DNA from: Ciona intestinalis
Lineage: Eukaryota > Chordata > Ascidiacea > Phlebobranchia > Cionidae
Reading direction: 5' to 3'
Assembly (NCBI RefSeq): GCF_000224145.3
Contig: NW_004190506.2
Location: 119,517 to 183,516 of the forward strand
DNA length: 64,000 bases
Position numbers and translations under genes: made by a program. The notes beneath the pieces were generated by a model. The model worked only from the letters and a program-made list of their open reading frames with translations, was not told the origin of the DNA and did not search any database. Position 1 is the first letter of the stretch, and every line of letters starts with the position of its first letter. Of the stretch, positions 27,901-37,700 are shown in pieces.

Positions 27901-28938
27901 CATAGTAAACCCTGGTAAATAAATTAAAGAATGTTAATCTTAGCTGCCAAATATGGGGTGACAGAGAAGGCAGGCCACGCTAGTATTTTCTGGATTACAT
28001 TAATTAAACAGTTTAAAAACATTTATATATATAATAAAAATACAACTATTACAACAGATATTAAAGTAGTTTAATACTAGTATAATAAACTTTAAATGAC
28101 ATACAAAAGCTTGGGCAAACTACATAAACAAAGCCATGTTCTGCACTTCGCAGTTCTGCACCAAATTAAAAATGGACTTTCAACAACATGTAAAAAGTTT
28201 GGGCAAATTAGATAGAATGTTGTAATCTGCACACATTCAATAGATGATATTTAGTGCCTACCCTAGGTCTATTAAAGGTGGTTTGTCCTTTCCCCTTCTG
28301 TAACATAAAAATATATTGTGGGCGGTAAGACTTCCATGGTTTAAATCAGCTGGAAATCCAGTTGGTGTCAATTCAATGCAGGTGAAGTCTTGTGGGCAAG
28401 TTTCTTCAAGTGTTCTGTTGAATAGAAACTAATTATAATGTAGTTTTGACATAGGAAAACTTTGACATTTATAAAAAGTCCTCCGGTATGTTACAGGTTA
28501 GACTGGTTAAACTGTGGGATGTTGGTACTTAGGGGGCAGGGTCAGTGGTTTTATGGGTTATTTGGCTCACTGTTAGTTGTTACGCTTTGCGATTAGCAGT
28601 TAACATAGGGGGGTTCACTAACACCAAATTCGGTGCTAGTGAAGTATCGTGTTGATGGTTAGGGGGTTAGTGGTTAGCAAATAAGGTGAGGGGGAGATTC
28701 TCCACTTGCACCCCAAATTCTATACTACCACCAATCATTTTAACACATTTTAATTGGCATGTGATGATTAACCTACTACCTACCTGTCAATCACACAAAT
28801 ATCTGTAATTGGATCTTTTCGCTGATCACTTAATTTGTGTTGCGCATTCGGAAAAGCTAAATCTTCATCCAAAGGCAGAGAACTCTCTGTGAGTCCAGCA
28901 ATCACAAAATATTCAGCTATCTTTTCATAATCTCCCAT
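4137..28938 (-). CDS. DENND4: DENND4-family DENN-domain Rab guanine nucleotide exchange factor, 40 coding exons
   Basis: Exons 5' to 3': 28938-28784, 28414-28262, 27911-27817, 26739-26579, 25831-25762, 25197-25028, 24628-24384, 23671-23605, 23349-23291, 23061-22917, 22133-21958, 20708-20510, 20158-20041, 19567-19342, 19150-18934, 18504-18146, 17651-17386, 16957-16829, 16192-15980, 15121-14822, 14359-14280, 13979-13700, 13447-13294, 12882-12791, 12500-12423, 11944-11738, 11430-11282, 10938-10862, 10249-10060, 9762-9591, 9204-9127, 8687-8578, 8125-8004, 7653-7602, 7329-6959, 6603-6555, 6179-5970, 5586-5397, 5128-4919, 4279-4137. All phases join, giving 6537 nt and about 2178 residues; vertebrate DENND4A/C are near 1900. 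The start is the ATG of [20 protein letters not shown], which matches the family N-terminus. An MABP-like region lies at about 40-200, DENN modules at about 212-680, a PPR-like stretch near 820-860, and a zinc ribbon (CSKCHKCG, then CPFC) at about 1740-1780. The C-terminus carries [20 protein letters not shown]. The family activates Rabs, notably Rab10, in membrane traffic. The orthologue group is firm; 4A/B/C paralogy cannot be resolved. The serine-rich middle exons are the least certain. Confidence 0.93.
6219..6545 (+). mobile_element. tRNA-derived SINE-like element, right duplicate
   Basis: This is the same element in the right DENND4 duplicate, with the box-B-like GGGTTCAAAG intact and a small internal duplication of the head (AAAGTTGG occurs twice). 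Confidence 0.65.
8155..8345. repeat. 85-bp tandem duplication in a DENND4 intron
   Basis: The A-rich block containing CACCTGAAAAAGAAATAAAT recurs with a spacing of 85 bp, giving about two units just upstream (gene sense) of the zinc-ribbon exon at 8125-8004. Confidence 0.85.
8862..8945 (+). repeat. Short dispersed repeat C
   Basis: TTCTATGTGGGTGAGGTCCC to CCAGAATTGGCCCATTATCT. Other forward copies: 11637-11722, 17697-17780, 17880-17965, 24728-24810, 44018-44095, 44108-44185, 61505-61600, 61605-61680. Reverse copies: 7925-7995, 12945-13030, 15895-15975, 19695-19780, 23158-23240, 42600-42680, 59165-59250, 60490-60570, 63590-63665. Positions are approximate. Confidence 0.65.
9270..9545 (-). mobile_element. 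SINE-like fragments, reverse orientation
   Basis: Family modules CACCTCGTGCCTGCTTTCGA and CAATTGCTCCAACCCAGTGG flank ACACATACGCCCACAGCGGG. The order is rearranged, so these may be two fragments. Confidence 0.4.
10648..10838 (+). mobile_element. MITE family A (GGGTGGGG...CCCCACC termini)
   Basis: The ends are TAGTAGGGTGGGGGAAGATG and CATCTTCCCCCACAGTACTA. The interior has CATTCTATTTTCTCG and AACACGATCACGATATTTG. It lies about 22 bp from the donor of the DENND4 exon 10938-10862. Confidence 0.85.
12205..12402 (-). mobile_element. MITE family A
   Basis: Inverse orientation, starting TAGTAGGATGGAGGAAGACG and ending CCCATCTTCCCCCAACCTAA. The end is about 20 bp from the donor of the DENND4 exon 12500-12423. 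Confidence 0.85.
13555..13592 (+). mobile_element. MITE family A, terminal fragment
   Basis: Only one end remains: GTGTTCTATCTTGCCCCACC then CTACTATA. Confidence 0.6.
15665..15815. mobile_element. Short hAT-like element (CAGTGGCGCAGCCAG termini)
   Basis: The left end CAGTGGCGCAGCCAGG and right end CTGGCTGCACCACTGG are imperfect inverted repeats of a form common in hAT elements. Target duplications are not convincing. Confidence 0.55.
19913..20025. mobile_element. Short hAT-like element (CAGTGATGCAGCCAG termini)
   Basis: The left end is CAGTGATGCAGCCAG and the right end TTGGCTGTGCCACTG. Flanks CTTCCATA and CTTACGTA agree at 6 of 8 positions, a possible decayed target duplication. It lies about 15 bp downstream of the DENND4 exon ending at 20041. 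A related one-ended fragment lies near 14045-14080. Confidence 0.5.
20316..20500 (-). mobile_element. MITE family A
   Basis: It contains TTAGCACATAATATCCAAAT and ends CTCCACTCTACTATA. Its right end stops about 10 bp from the coding edge at 20510, almost touching the GTATGT donor. Confidence 0.85.
21251..21682. mobile_element. hAT-type non-autonomous transposon with 8-bp target duplication
   Basis: The terminal inverted repeats begin TAGGGATGCACATTACAGAA and are perfect for 21 bp. The element is flanked exactly by TTTATAAT at 21243-21250 and 21683-21690, an 8-bp target duplication as expected for hAT insertion. It has no coding capacity. A 24-bp perfect palindrome centred on AGGATATCCT lies at 21278-21301. 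It sits in the DENND4 intron between exons 11 and 12. Confidence 0.85.
22686..22885 (+). mobile_element. SINE-like element in a DENND4 intron
   Basis: A head of GCAGTGGTTAGTAACCCCTG and GGTTCGTGCTACTGCTTCTA is followed by the family tail (AGGTGTATAAAACAAAACAC, then CATTCATTCATG). It ends within 40 bp of the exon at 22917-23061. Confidence 0.55.
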
Positions 28939-29446
28939 TTTAACTCAAAATAACAGAACTAGTCTCTGAAACAGGTAATTTTAGTTGAGAGGGGGAGAGT
29001 TTTAACACCATGCGGGCAACGAAACATGCTAAATAAACACTAAATAAGGTTAAAGTTTTAGTGTTTGCTTTTGCGCTGTGAGTCATTATTATGCTATACA
29101 AATATCAAAACATCCTGGACAGTATATCATATAGGTGCTGCTTTACACAGCTGCAGTGCAACTGGTACACATATCTTTGCATTTTGAAGCAAACAAGAGC
29201 TTAAAAAACTCTGGATTTTTACTAATGCTAAGATTAAATGAGTGAATGCATTTCTTTCCGCAACATTAACACTTGCATAAATAAAAATGACGTCATACGC
29301 CAAAATGGGGTTGTAGCAAACAGGATCATTTTTAGACGAGAGATTGACAGCATATATGATTTCTATGAGTGACACGCAGTCAATTCATAAAAATGACGAT
29401 GATGTTCGTAATTTTTATCAACGCGTTTTTATCAAACACACGGCAC

Positions 29447-29499
29447 AGTAATACCAAAGTCCATAGAAATCACTGATTTCTATGGACTTTGAGTAATAC
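29447..29499. repeat. 37-bp perfect hairpin with 8-bp direct repeats
   Basis: CAAAGTCCATAGAAATCA at 29455-29472 is followed by one base and then its exact inverse, ending at 29491. The identical octamer AGTAATAC sits immediately on both sides (29447-29454 and 29492-29499). Confidence 0.85.
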
Positions 29500-29869
29500 T
29501 AACTTTTATTTCTTACATCGATATGGTTAAATAAAAAACAATAGCTGGTAAAACACGGTTAAAACACATTAACATTTAATTGAAAGAAATTAGCGTGGTT
29601 GCTACACCAATAAATTGTTTTACCACTGGGTGGCATGGTATACGTCAAAGAATTGAATTATCTTTGGCGTGACGTCATAGCACAAACGCAAAAGCATTGC
29701 CGTTTTATAATGAGGACTATAGAAGCTTTGGGTGGTCAATAAGTAATAATGAACATAAACCGTATTTACAAAGAGCCTTTTGATTTTTCCATGTCACTTT
29801 TAAATTTAAGTTAAAATTGTCGCTAGACGTTTAATAGGTTATATGAACATATTGTTTTGTAAAGACTTA

Positions 29870-30081
29870 AAAGTTTAAAAAAGATTTTCGTTTGACGAGG
29901 TACATAAATATGGTGGGGAAAGATGGGACACCTTATCATTCGATTTTCTCGTTCTGTTCGGTAGTAAACAAATAACATTCAAAGAATTAAAAAAGGTTTT
30001 TGAATAATATTTGCTAAAGGTGTCCCACCTTCCCCCACCCTATTTATGTACCTCGTCAAACGAAAATCTTTTTTAAACTTT
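29870..30081. mobile_element. MITE family A centred in a longer perfect palindrome
   Basis: A shortened family A element (about 29911-30041; GGTGGGGAAAGATGGGACAC to GTGTCCCACCTTCCCCCACC) is enclosed by perfect 41-bp inverted arms. These read TTTCGTTTGACGAGGTACAT on the left and the exact inverse on the right. Confidence 0.85.
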
Positions 30082-30538
30082 AATTTGTTATTTAATTTAA
30101 TTTTTTTTTTCGTTTTTTTTTTTTTTTTTTTCGTATATCTGATTTGGTGCGCTTTTTTGCCCGATTTGGAATTCTAAGGTTTTTTAAACAGAAAGGTCAC
30201 TACGGTCAAATGCAACATATGTGCGTTTATAGTAATGCTTACCCGTGAGCTCCTATACGTTGCTATCCGATTTGAAAGGGTCAGTTATTGAGCGGCCGTT
30301 CTTCAACAACGAAGACATTAATATTCCATTACAGATTGCTCCATTTATGGTTTGTACAGCTCCTGAACATTGTTCTTCCTGTTTCAGGAGTTGTCACAGT
30401 CAGGCGTGTTTAGAGAGAAGCTAAAGCAAGTGTATTAATCGGACGAATTAAATTAAGCTCCCGAGTTAAATTATTGATAATAAAAGAATGTAGAATTGTG
30501 TATTTAAAATACTTTAGTTACAGGAAAATGTAAAAAGT

Positions 30539-30722
30539 ATAGTAGGGTGGGGAAGATGGGACACTTTTTTATTTTATTTTCTTGTCTCATTTGGTATCAA
30601 ATACGGAACTTTAAAGTGTATACCCTCACTACTCCTATAGACCGTTCTTAATTGTTTAAAACACGATCAGGATTTTTGGATACTATACGTTAAAGGTGTC
30701 CCACATTCCCTCACAATGCTAT
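30539..30722 (+). mobile_element. MITE family A
   Basis: The left end is TATAGTAGGGTGGGGAAGAT and the right end GTGTCCCACATTCCCTCACA, with a diverged interior. Confidence 0.8.
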
Positions 30723-31709
30723 ATATATTGGGAATTACGACTGGAAAGAAATGTAGGTTAAAAATATCGTGAAGGAACAAAGTGACCATTCAGTCAAAGT
30801 AAAAGCAAATAAAGAGTATTCATAGGTCATCGTATTACAGGTCATTTGCTAAAGACCGAATTCCGTAACACAGTGTCGAACCCAACTCGCTTTGACACTT
30901 AATATGTATTTTTGAATCGCGCTTGAAACTGGATACCAGTGGAACCCAGACGAGTTTAATATTCGAATCACGTCAGTGGTGAAACGCGAATATATAGATG
31001 CGCTTGACAGCTGTACCGCTTTACATGACAAACGATGGTTAGATCAGAGCATCTCCTTATGTTGCTTTTCATTCAGTTATTGATTGAATCTGTTCAAGAA
31101 TTGTGTTGTCAAAGAAATGTGCACTGAATGTCTCCTACACACTGGCCATCTCGCCTTTGTAGATCAGTCTGGGTTTTATAACACAGTGGATTAGCGCTTC
31201 TCCCGATAAAGATAAGTCCTAAAATAACTCAGCGTTTAGGGCAAGGTCGTTCCTAAGTAGGTATGGCAGTGCAGGAAGTACTATTATTAAAAGTGCATAA
31301 ATTTTAACACAGAAGTAAGCGGCGGTCTACCATAAAGTAAACTTAGGCAATCGTATTCGTGAAAAGATATTTTAACGACTTATTGAAACAGAGCAATAGA
31401 AGAAAAACTACCGCAGTAACTTTTCGCTCATCTTCAGCATGTAGTAGAACTGTTTTGACGATCATATATTTTCATAACAGAAAGTCGGAAACCTGTAGCC
31501 TACTATGCCGATATAGTCTAACTAATTTTTACTGGTTACCGTGTGGAGGGTGGAAAACGAGCTGTTTAAGTGAATACTGATCCAGAATATAAATCAATGA
31601 AGCAAGAAATCAAATCACAAAAGTAAAATGAACTTTCGAGTACAACAGTAGCAGCCAACAACTTGGTGAAACGGCGTTAATTTTTAAGTAGTTTCAGAAA
31701 TTAAAAACG

Positions 31710-34700
31710 ATGGCAACGACGGACGTGATCTCCTATTACTCCAATGGTTTCGTGGTAGAGCACGTCCCTATAGATGAAACTGGGAACTTTACGGACGCAT
31801 ATTGCCAAAGTTGGCTTCTGATACCCGCGGAAAATTTATGGCCGGCTTGGTTTCGAGGGTTTATCTATATCATCGCGATAGCTTATCTGTTCATTGGGGT
31901 TGCGATTGGTAGCGATGTATTCATGACCAGCATTGAGGTGAGAGACGTTTATTTTTGTTTCCGTTATTCTTTGCGTGTAACCGCTAATTCCCCCAACGTT
32001 AATATTACATTATAAATTATAGTAGGGTGGGGAAAGATGGGACACTTTAGCACAGAGTATATCCCAATATCCTGATCGCATTTCAAAGTCGCGAGGTTAC
32101 GGTTTTATAATTCTTTTGATGTTCTTTGTTTAAATGGGACGAAAAAATATACTATCTTCCTCCTATCCTACTATATAGTATTCTTAACAACAGATAATAA
32201 ATAGTAGCAAACGTTGTGTTTACTATGTTTGCTTTTTTTACCATGTATGATTACATTTTGCGGTGTCGATTTTTAGCGTTCCTTTTGTATTAGTCGCCCT
32301 ACCCGAACAACGATAGAAAATCGTTATAATCAAGATAGATTTTGCACCAAAGCATGAAAACTGCATAGATATCTAATACTTTGAGATAATATTGATACCG
32401 ATAGCAAATAATAATCCAGATTTTTCTGATCATGTTTTTAACAATTAACAACGCTATATAACTCTGTAATTTTAACTTTTTTATTACCAAATAGAACGAT
32501 AAAAAGAAAATGGACCATTTTACCCCAACTAACTATATAACATTCGGGGCCAAATCATGCCATTTTAAGAATATAACACTTTTGCTTGAGAATGACAGAA
32601 CGAGCTTACCGTAAACTCTTGAGCAAATACGAAGATATCGCTGGGTGTAAGGTTGTGTTTTTAACCTGACCAATAACATTGTTTGCGAACGTTTCAATAC
32701 CAAATGCCAGAGGACTTCTTCAGCATTGATCGAGTGTCTCGTCTCACAAATACGACCATATGGGAATTAATACGGTGGCGGATTTGAAACTTACGAGTTA
32801 CGCATTGGCATAGCATTACCTTATGTTGCTATTAAACAATACAGATACCATGTCATGATAAGTTGTTCTCATAAACAATACGTATATATACCATATTATT
32901 ACAAATTATCTCGCTTTTTAGATACGTCACTGTCCCGTATTTTGAAACTTAGGTGGTACCTTTAGATCACATTTGAGCGTTTTTATTAAAATACAAATTT
33001 TGTTTTTTGGTTGGTATGCTACTAATAAAGCATCAACAAAGCGACAACAACTATGTTTTTAAAAAGATTAACCTGTTTCTGCTCAACAGGTGATTACAAG
33101 CAAAAAGAGGACGATTATAATTTGGGATGAAGAACTGGGAGAAAATACTAAGAAAGAGGTTCTGGTTTGGAACGAAACGGTAGCGAACTTGACTCTCTTA
33201 GCTCTGGGAAGCAGTGCACCCGAGATATTGCTTGCTACAGTGGAAACTATAAACGAAATCCTGAGTGGAAACCAAGCGAAGGGCGGAGGTCTTGGGTTCT
33301 ACACAATAGTTGGCAGTGCGGCATTTAACTTGTTGGTTATAACTGGTATTTGCATTATTTCAGTTCCCTCACCCAGCCATAAAAGCATAAGAGAGTTAGG
33401 TGAGTGTTCGGGTGTAAGAGTGGCGTGTGTTATTTAGACTGGATGAAACGTCTGAAATATACTATTACGATTATATCGCAAAACATTTTTGCATTAGCAC
33501 TATCATTTGGAGGATACAGGGTGTTCGGAAAGTCACTGTGCGCTGTTCTAATAAAGTTTATATATTTACTGATTGAGGTGTTTAGAAACAAAGCGCACAG
33601 TGGTTTTTCCGAACACTTAACCAAGTCAAACACGTCCGACTTTATGAACATATGAACATCGGCAGTAGGGCTATACAAAGAAAAGTTGTTTTATTGTGTG
33701 ACAGGGAATGTAGTGAAACTGTGACAATGCGGACAAAGCAAATAGAATACACAAGACAACTCTTGTGATATAAATAAAAGCTTTTCATTATAAGTCCCGT
33801 CAAAGCATGGCCTTCTGAATCCAACTGTTTACGTTTTAAACTATACAGTAGGGTGGGGGAAGATGGGACACCTTTTCATTATATTTTCTCGTCCAATTTA
33901 GTAGTAAACAAAGAAAATTGTAATAATTATAAAACCATATCCTGACGACTCCCATAGACCGTTGTTAATTGTTTAAAACACGATCAGGATATTTGGATAT
34001 TATGTGTTAAAAGTGTCGCATCTTCCCCCATCCTACTATATCACAATAGCTTTGAAACACAACCGTTATTCGCGGGCGTAAAATTTAGAGTGATTTCTCT
34101 TTATTTTAAGCGGTTTGATTCGCGATTTTGACGCGATCGGCAAAACTATTTCGTTATTTAAAATTTGGTCATATCTTTAGATCACGTTTAAGCATTTCTT
34201 TCAAAACACAAATCCTGATTTTTCGTTGGTATGTCCATTTAACATTAACAAAGATTTCAAACGCGATAATCCGTCACATAATAGAATCTACATCTATAAA
34301 TGGGCGTTTTCGTTGGTGCAATAACCATATATAGAGCAAAGGTAAAACCAGCTATGTATAGTGGTAATGGGATTAAATTTAAATTGTAACAATTGGAGTT
34401 TTTTTGCAATAAATTATAAAGGGCCATTGAATATATAATGGGAAGCGTTTATATTATCTTACACTCATATTTAATTCATCAAAACGATTCCACATAAAGT
34501 AAAACCGCAAGAGCAGACTTATATAAGTAGCTTGTGAAATAATACTTTACTTGATCGAATATAATTATAATTTATTTATAGACTAAAATTGTTCGAAATT
34601 GTAAATTTCTTGAAAAACTTTTGCATTTATTTTCATACCCATTTCATCGCCCATAATTCGCATTCTTATGTATTATTCATAACATGGTGTATGCCTGTAT

Positions 34701-37700
34701 ATAGGCAGACAGTTAACCGCGACAAATTGGACGTTTAATTCCTCTTTGAATGCATACATTGTTATACTTGGATCATATTCAAGCAGCAAATCGATTTTAA
34801 GAGAACCGTGATTTTAATGAATGAATGTAAGCCATTTATCTTCAAGGGCAAAAATAATCGTTATAACAGGGGTGATCTGTTTCATATACATCGCGTGCTT
34901 GTTTACGAGTGTAACTTTTTCGAGTTTTGGGGATGAGAGGGGGGTTTTCTATGTATTTTTGTGTGTGGCTGACAACTTAGATAACCCATTAGTGACCACT
35001 GGGTTGGAGAAGTTAAGTGTCTTGCCCAAGGACACATGCGCCTATAAAGGCAACGTGATCACGCCTGGTATATTTCTAACCCCACGCAATAAAACTTTAT
35101 CTTTCAGGGGTTTTTATTCTTACATCAATGTGGTCGCTACTGGCTTACGTGTGGCTTCTATGTGTGATGTTATGGACATCACCCAACGTGGTGGAACCAT
35201 GGGAGGCATGGCTGACTCTTATATTCTTCCCATTGCTGGTGATCACAGCATATGCTCAGGACAACGGGTGGTGGATGTATAAGTTACGAGGTCAGAACTC
35301 TGTACAAGATGCCAGCAAACCAAGGGACGAAGATCCAGCGGTAAGTGACACATAGTAGGGTGGGGACCTTTAGCACATACAGTATCCGACCTTTAGCATA
35401 TAATAGCCGAAACACCTTTAGTATAGTAGGATGGGGGAAGATGGGACACCTTTAGCACAGAATATCTAAATATCCTGGTTGTGTTTTAAACAATTAACAA
35501 TGGTCTATGGGAGTCGTGAAGATACGGTTTCATANNNNNNNNNNNNNNNNNNNNNNNNNNNNNNNNNNNNNNNNNNNNNNNNNNNNNNNNNNNNNNNNNN
35601 NNNNNNNNNNNNNNNNNNNNNNNNNNNNNNNNNNNNNNNNNNNNNNNNNNNNNNNNNNNNNNNNNNNNNNNNNNNNNNNNNNNNNNNNNNNNNNNNNNNN
35701 NNNNNNNNNNNNNNNNNNNNNNNNNNNNNNNNNNNNNNNNNNNNNNNNNNNNNNNNNNNNNNNNNNNNNNNNNNNNNNNNNNNNNNNNNNNNNNNNNNNN
35801 NNNNNNNNNNNNNNNNNNNNNNNNNNNNNNNNNNNNNNNNNNNNNNNNNNNNNNNNNNNNNNNTTTAGCACAGAATATCTAAATATCCTGCTTGTGTTTT
35901 AAACAATTAACAATGGTCTATGGGAGTCGTGAAGATACGGTTTCATAATTCTTTGAATTTTCTTTGTTTACTACTAAATAGGAAGAGAAAATAGAATGAA
36001 AAGGTGTCCCATCTTCCCCCACCCTACTATACATAGTATCCGATATCCTGATCGTGTTTTAAACATTTAACAACGGTCTATGTAAGCCGTGCTGAGGGTA
36101 CGGTTTATAAATCATTGAATGTTCTTTGTTTCTTTTACCAAATGATACGAAAAACAGAATGAAAAGGTGTTTTATTTCCGACTTTGTCCCATTTTTACTA
36201 TACTACCCTTGCTTTTTTCAACTTAGTACCTGTAAACTTAAGTTTTATAGAATAGAATGGAAAGAATGGGACAATCCAAGTGATACTTTTTATAACCGGT
36301 GAAGCAGTGGACCTATTGTGGTTGAAATCTTATATACTGTATATAGGCTAGAATCTTAAAAATTTTAACATTTAAAAAAAACATCAATATTTTCCTTTAC
36401 AGATGGTCAATGGTTTGTCTTCTAGGAGAGGTTCGGCAGTAGGGGTGAAATCGCCAGAGAAAAGTCGAAAAATGAACTGGACAAAGTACGTTTGGCATTT
36501 TACGTATTTTGGCACGAAACAATTAAATTAACACGTTTATGAATAATCTTTCCGCGGCTTATCTGGGTATAAAAAATCGTAGTGTATTTCCGACGTTTCG
36601 TCTGCTAAAAGATTGTTTACAATATGCCTGGTAGCAGAAGTAGCAGAATATATTTTGAGTGAATGAATAGCATTACTAAAATTATGTGTTTGTAAACTAA
36701 CGGCGTGGTATACTTAACATTATGTATAGTCTAACATTATGTAACAACTAAACACTAACAGTGTTAAGCAAATATAACAAACAGTTTGCTTTACTAACTT
36801 TCAATTAACAGTGAAGGTGTTTGTTCTGTTTCTAATGGAGATATCTGCGGTGGAACGCCAAACATGGGCAGTCCTGCCCTTAAACGACATATACGTCGTG
36901 TTTCTATCGCCGCACCTACTAATCCAGCGTAAGTTTAACATTATAAACTCATTGAGCAACGTATATGGCCGTATATAGATACTTTTTCGCCAAACAGTTG
37001 TTCTTATTGAGCGCGAAAGTGACCATGATACTTTTTCGCCAAAGCGTTGTTCTTGTTGGGCACTTAAAAAGTGGCCAAACATATACTTTTTCGTTGAACA
37101 GTTGTTTTTGTTATTTACGGGACTTATTTCCACACAACTCAACTCTCAATCTTTATACATTCTCTATATCTCTAAAATCAAATCATAATTTTCTTTCTTA
37201 TTTTTAACAACAAATTCTCTTATTTTTTTGGGTTTGTATGGCTTTTGCGTTGTGTAGATTTTTTAGAATGCAATTTTTGAAACACAATGTGTTAAAACGA
37301 GTTATCGTATTATAAACCAATGCAAGCTAAGAAGTCGTTCGATACTAAAGACATTTATTCAAGTCAATGTCTAAACCAAATCCGATGTAAACAAAAAATA
37401 TTTACCTTGAATGAATTGCAATCCAGTTATCATTTTGTTGTCCCAGATTTTACAAACAGCAGTTAACAGTTTTATCTTCGTGTGGCAGGGCAATGACAGT
37501 AGTTATGATACGAGTGTTCTGTTTCATACACTTCGTGCCCGCTTACGATTTATGCCGTTTGCTACTTTGTGGGTGATTGTTTCATTTTGTACATGACTTA
37601 CAATTTAGACAACCCATTAGTGACCACTGGGTTATTCCACGCGGCGCTGGACATTATTATGTTTACTTAACGTACCAACTTTGCATGTAGAGCGATTGAG

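Larger units (their letters stand above)
28939..31709. other. Intergenic region between DENND4 and NCX start codons
   Basis: About 2.8 kb lies between two divergent start codons, so both promoters and 5' UTRs should be here; none can be placed from sequence alone. No supported coding exon is seen. It contains a 37-bp hairpin (29455-29491), a MITE inside a longer palindrome (29870-30081), a second MITE (30539-30722) and a T-run near 30100-30130. Confidence 0.7.

Noticed and set aside
34821..35282. 153-codon frame upstream of and overlapping NCX exon 3
   Set aside because: It runs through a reverse SINE fragment and is out of frame with exon 3, which reads [15 protein letters not shown] in another frame.
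35479..35902. Frames of about 130 codons across the N run
   Set aside because: They are artefacts of unsequenced bases.
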